From Reticulitermes lucifugus (Eukaryota; Arthropoda; Insecta; Blattodea; Rhinotermitidae), in assembly GCA_026260175.1 (NCBI GenBank), contig JAKCWW010010442.1, forward strand, positions 1 to 21,687: a stretch of 21,687 bases of DNA. The letters are read 5' to 3'. Under the pieces are notes generated by a model. It was given only the letters and a program-made list of their open reading frames with translations, searched no databases and was not told the DNA's origin. Shown here piece by piece: positions 19,142-21,687 of this stretch (position 1 is its first letter; the number at the start of each line of letters is the position of its first letter). The position numbers were made by a program, and so were the translations under genes.

Positions 19142-19335
19142 TCAACAACTTTTTTATGGGGTGGGGTTGAGCCCCACACCCAACCCCCAACCTGGAGGAC
19201 CAGGGTATCCCTTTTTGTCAGGGTCATCACCTTTGACCTGTCTGGTATGGGAGTCCCTACCAGTAGCTATGCTACCGCCAACATAGCTCTCAGGAGCATT
19301 TGACCACACAAGCCCCACTAGGTCAAAGTATGGAT
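19142..19335. repeat. GC-richer dispersed block, probably LINE-derived
   Basis: GGGTTGAGCCCCACACCCAA, TTTTTGTCAGGGTCATCACC, TTTGACCTGTCTGGTATGGG, AGTCCCTACCAGTAGCTATG and AACATAGCTCTCAGGAGCAT form a block unlike its AT-rich surroundings. From memory, the GACCTGTCTGGTATGGG...CCCTACCAG...CATAGCTCTC series is a recurring motif in animal repeat libraries, attached to non-LTR elements. I cannot name the element or its orientation. Overlapping open frames on both strands are shadows of the repeat. Confidence 0.5.
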
Positions 19336-19337
19336 AT

Positions 19338-19825
19338 CTTTGGTGGGCGTATGATCTATCTATGTCTTTCAAATTTTGCATGCCTGGCTACAATGGTTGA
19401 TTAGTTGTCACCATCAAACTAAAAGGTAAGGAAAACTTTGCATTGCTGGCATGTTATTAATAATTAGGTTGTATAAAAATATCTTACATCTTAAAGACAC
19501 TGAAGTAATCAATATTTTGGTTTTGTTGGTAAAGAAAGCATTTGTTTCTGTATACATTTAATTGTATTCCAGCTCCTCAGTTAATGTTTGATAAATGTTT
19601 ATCTCATATATTGTAATTATCTCATATTCATCCTGTCATCTAACCCATCTTAATATAATGAGTTACATTATAAGTCTGAGAGATTAATATCCATTTATAT
19701 TTTCAAACATTTGTTAAAGGTGAAAATGAAACAATACCTGTGCTGAAATTTGTACCACAAACAAAGGTAAAAAATAAATTATGTTGCAAGGTTTCAGGCT
19801 TCTGCCACAGTGTAGCTGAGGCCTT
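19338..19825. other. Non-coding stretch, nothing recognised
   Basis: AT-rich spacer between the LINE-like block and foldback copy G. No exon signals. Confidence 0.4.
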
Positions 19826-19829
19826 CACT

Positions 19830-19985
19830 CTGCTGGGATGTTATGCAGTGTATGTTGGTAGTTGTTTACTGATGTTTCAGGACAACCTTGGTCACCTGAC
19901 CCTTGAAGATGGGACCGATAGGCTGTTCTGAAACATCAGCAGACAAGGACCAACATATGCTCTGTAACATCCCGGAAAACCATAG
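19830..19985 (+). repeat. Foldback repeat (WDVTP family), copy G
   Basis: CTGCTGGGATGTTATGCAGT followed by GTATGTTGGTAG pairs with CCAACATATGCTCTGTAACA followed by TCCCGGAAAACC. ACTGATGTTTCAGGACAACC pairs with GGCTGTTCTGAAACATCAGC. The loop carries CCTGACCCTTGAAGATGGGA. It is closer to copy A (4322) than to copy E in its left arm (GTTAC/GTTATG variant). Confidence 0.78.
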
Positions 19986-19987
19986 GC

Positions 19988-21195
19988 GTCATAAATTATG
20001 TTCATCTACCAAGCCTGAATTTTTTAAATTGGAATGAGAGAAAATTGTGGCCTCAAGTCAAGTGTTGATATCTGGGTCTTGAACTTTGAGAATTTCTGAC
20101 TCTCCACACCATCAGAATCATAATGGTAGGCAATGCTAGCATAAATGGACTTGTCAACATAATCTGTGTATGGTTGTGCTTGTGTTATAACTTAAGCCAC
20201 GTAAATTTGCTGTGATAATGTGTGTGAAAAAAGTTGAAGGAGATGTAGGGATGGGGGAGGTAAGGAGCAGTCATAAAAACAAATAACAATTTTATTTTAT
20301 TTGTCTATAAATAACACAATGTTCACAAGTTCCAGCACTTCTGAATCACAGTGCTTGTAAAAAAAACTGTGTTTGAGCAGGTCTCTGCTGTTTGGACACA
20401 CACGGACATGGCCACTATGTTTGCTATGCTGGTAACATCATTTGAATGTATATGCAGTGATATGTAGTCTGAGCCATTCAAAGCATCAAAAAATACTCCA
20501 AGAATAAATGTTCCAAGATTCCAGAAACACAACAATACATAATGATCATTACCTAATGATATTAAGAATAATAATTACAGATACAGGCCATAGCTATTTT
20601 CAAAATACAGATTAGTAAACTATGGATCATCAGAACTGTTCCTTTCTTCGAAGGTTGCATTTGTTCTTTGTACATATGTGTTTACTGTGGCATCAAGTCA
20701 AAAGCCACTAATTACTTTCAGTGCAATTATTGTATATTTGAAGAAAGTTATCAAAATTAATCTGCCCATTGTTGATATAGTGTGAATAGATTAATGAAAA
20801 CTAGCTTATTGTGAATTTACTGTCAGATAGTGGCTGTAATTACAGAAATGCTTAAAAAGTTTTGCTATTCATGTGATTCAGTTAATGAAATGTTGCTCTT
20901 AACTTGGTGATCTAATGCTGAAGGCTCTCTTCATGACATGGTGTGAGTATACGTTTAATCTGCAGTCATGTGCTGCATATTGTGTGATATTATGACTCCC
21001 ATGGAGTCTTTGTGTTTTGTTTCCTCCGTGTTAGTTCTCTGTTATGCAGTCATATTCTGGACAATATGCACAGCTCTGTATCATGTACAGAATGCCATGT
21101 TCTAATTTCATAACCTTATTGTGGCTACTGCTTTCCACTTCAGTTAAGTGTATCTGAGGGCACTGATGTATTGCATCTGCCATGGATATTTAAGT
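19988..21195. other. Non-coding stretch, nothing firmly recognised
   Basis: AT-rich. A minus-strand frame at 20323-20535 ends just before an AATAAAATAAA-type signal (about 20290-20301), but no domain or convincing acceptor supports an exon. The remainder shows no element termini. Confidence 0.4.
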
Positions 21196-21530
21196 ATATC
21201 TGTGAGATCTGAAGTTCTCATGGCAGTGATGGTTTGTTTGCTGGCATATAATGTCAAGTACTTTGGAACTAGCATTTTGGAGGAATCTGCCGCCTCTGTC
21301 TCCACAATTCCGTGAAGACCATGGTCTAGGATATGCCTCCATGCAGTTTGGTAGAAAGATACAAGCACTTCAGAGGAACCTGCTGCCACCATCTACAGAG
21401 TAGAATAAGTTGAAGGTCACCCTGAAGATGGAAGCATAAGTTGAAGGTTACCCTGAAGATGGAGACAGCATGTTCCTCCAGAGCATTACCTAATCTTCGA
21501 AACAACAGGGAATCACATCCCAAAAGACCA
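21196..21530 (-). repeat. Foldback repeat (WDVTP family), composite copy H
   Basis: The conserved flank is on the left, inverted (TGTGAGATCTGAAGTTCTCA then TGGCAGTGATGG), as in D2. A partial arm (GGAGGAATCTGCCGCCTCTG) follows, then GAAGACCATGGTCTAGGATA, GCAGTTTGGTAG and CAGAGGAACCTGCTGCCACC. The right arm is GACAGCATGTTCCTCCAGAG and GGGAATCACATCCCAAAAGA. At least one and a half units are present, fused or nested. Confidence 0.7.
21406..21467. repeat. 31 bp tandem duplication inside copy H
   Basis: Two adjacent units of TAAGTTGAAGGT(C/T)ACCCTGAAGATGGA plus four bases, differing at a few positions. It lies at the hairpin tip of the foldback, a place prone to replication slippage. Confidence 0.9.
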
Positions 21531-21687
21531 TATTCCCAGTACCATTCTTCATATTTTATTTCCAGAGCTGTTTAGTATATGTATTGACCTGCCTGAATTG
21601 TATGTGCATTTTAATGCTAACCAGAGATTCATTCATTCTGTAGTCTGTCTTACAACAGGTCCATAGCCTCTTCCAAAGCGAGTTCTC

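Noticed and set aside
20285..20560. Possible minus-strand terminal exon with AATAAA just after the stop
   Set aside because: The acceptor (ATTAG) has a poor pyrimidine tract, the stop-to-signal distance is only about 20 bases, and the translated residues show no domain. Chance is more likely.
1..21687. A bacterial-type defence island, operon or phage module
   Set aside because: There are no long adjacent ORFs, no ribosome-binding sites and no CRISPR array. All supported content is eukaryotic repeat sequence plus one exon.

Overview
The window looks like a gene-poor, AT-rich stretch of an insect nuclear genome. There are no operons, no ribosome-binding sites and no long open frames. It is packed with decayed DNA transposons, tRNA-derived SINEs, LINE tails and simple repeats, and it carries one short assembly gap. 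A foldback repeat is scattered through it whose shadow translation reads like (V)FWDVTPYSLV and HSHCYENLKSH. From memory, peptides of this type turn up as spurious proteins in cockroach, termite and some other insect gene sets, so I lean towards a blattodean (cockroach or termite) or related insect. That placement is inference, not proof.

Only one stretch looks like host protein-coding sequence. It is a 3'-terminal exon on the + strand (2504-2712) with a polypyrimidine tract and AG acceptor, a basic segment, an acidic DYDYDDDD segment and a stop. The family is not recognised. If it is real, the sequence before it is the last intron of a gene that starts outside the window, and the sequence after it is 3' UTR or intergenic DNA.

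Layout: 1-63, fragment of a tRNA-like SINE head. 64-2500, presumed intron with a (CA)n tract and a mariner-like transposase relic on the minus strand. 2504-2712, the exon. 3093-3852 and 11755-12437, two related pogo/Tigger-type elements in opposite orientation that keep only the DNA-binding half of a transposase. 4322-4890, a foldback repeat and SINE-like debris. 5882-7496, a complete but dead 1.6 kb Tigger/jerky-type element with TIRs and TA flanks. 8062-9680, foldback repeats and a 221 bp TIR/TA MITE. 10440-10446, the gap. 10640-10905 and 18448-18722, two copies of one SINE family. 11448-11600 and 17045-17175, two other tRNA-like SINEs. 12725-14750, three foldback repeats. 15948-16195, the 3' end of a LINE with a GAT-rich tail. 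17215-21530, more foldback copies and a conserved dispersed block at 19142-19335.

Nothing suggests cooperating genes or a new enzymatic system. The most informative content is the transposon fossil record: three dead members of the pogo/Tigger branch in different states of internal deletion, their TA target duplications, and at least nine copies or part-copies of a foldback family that could form long hairpin RNAs if transcribed.
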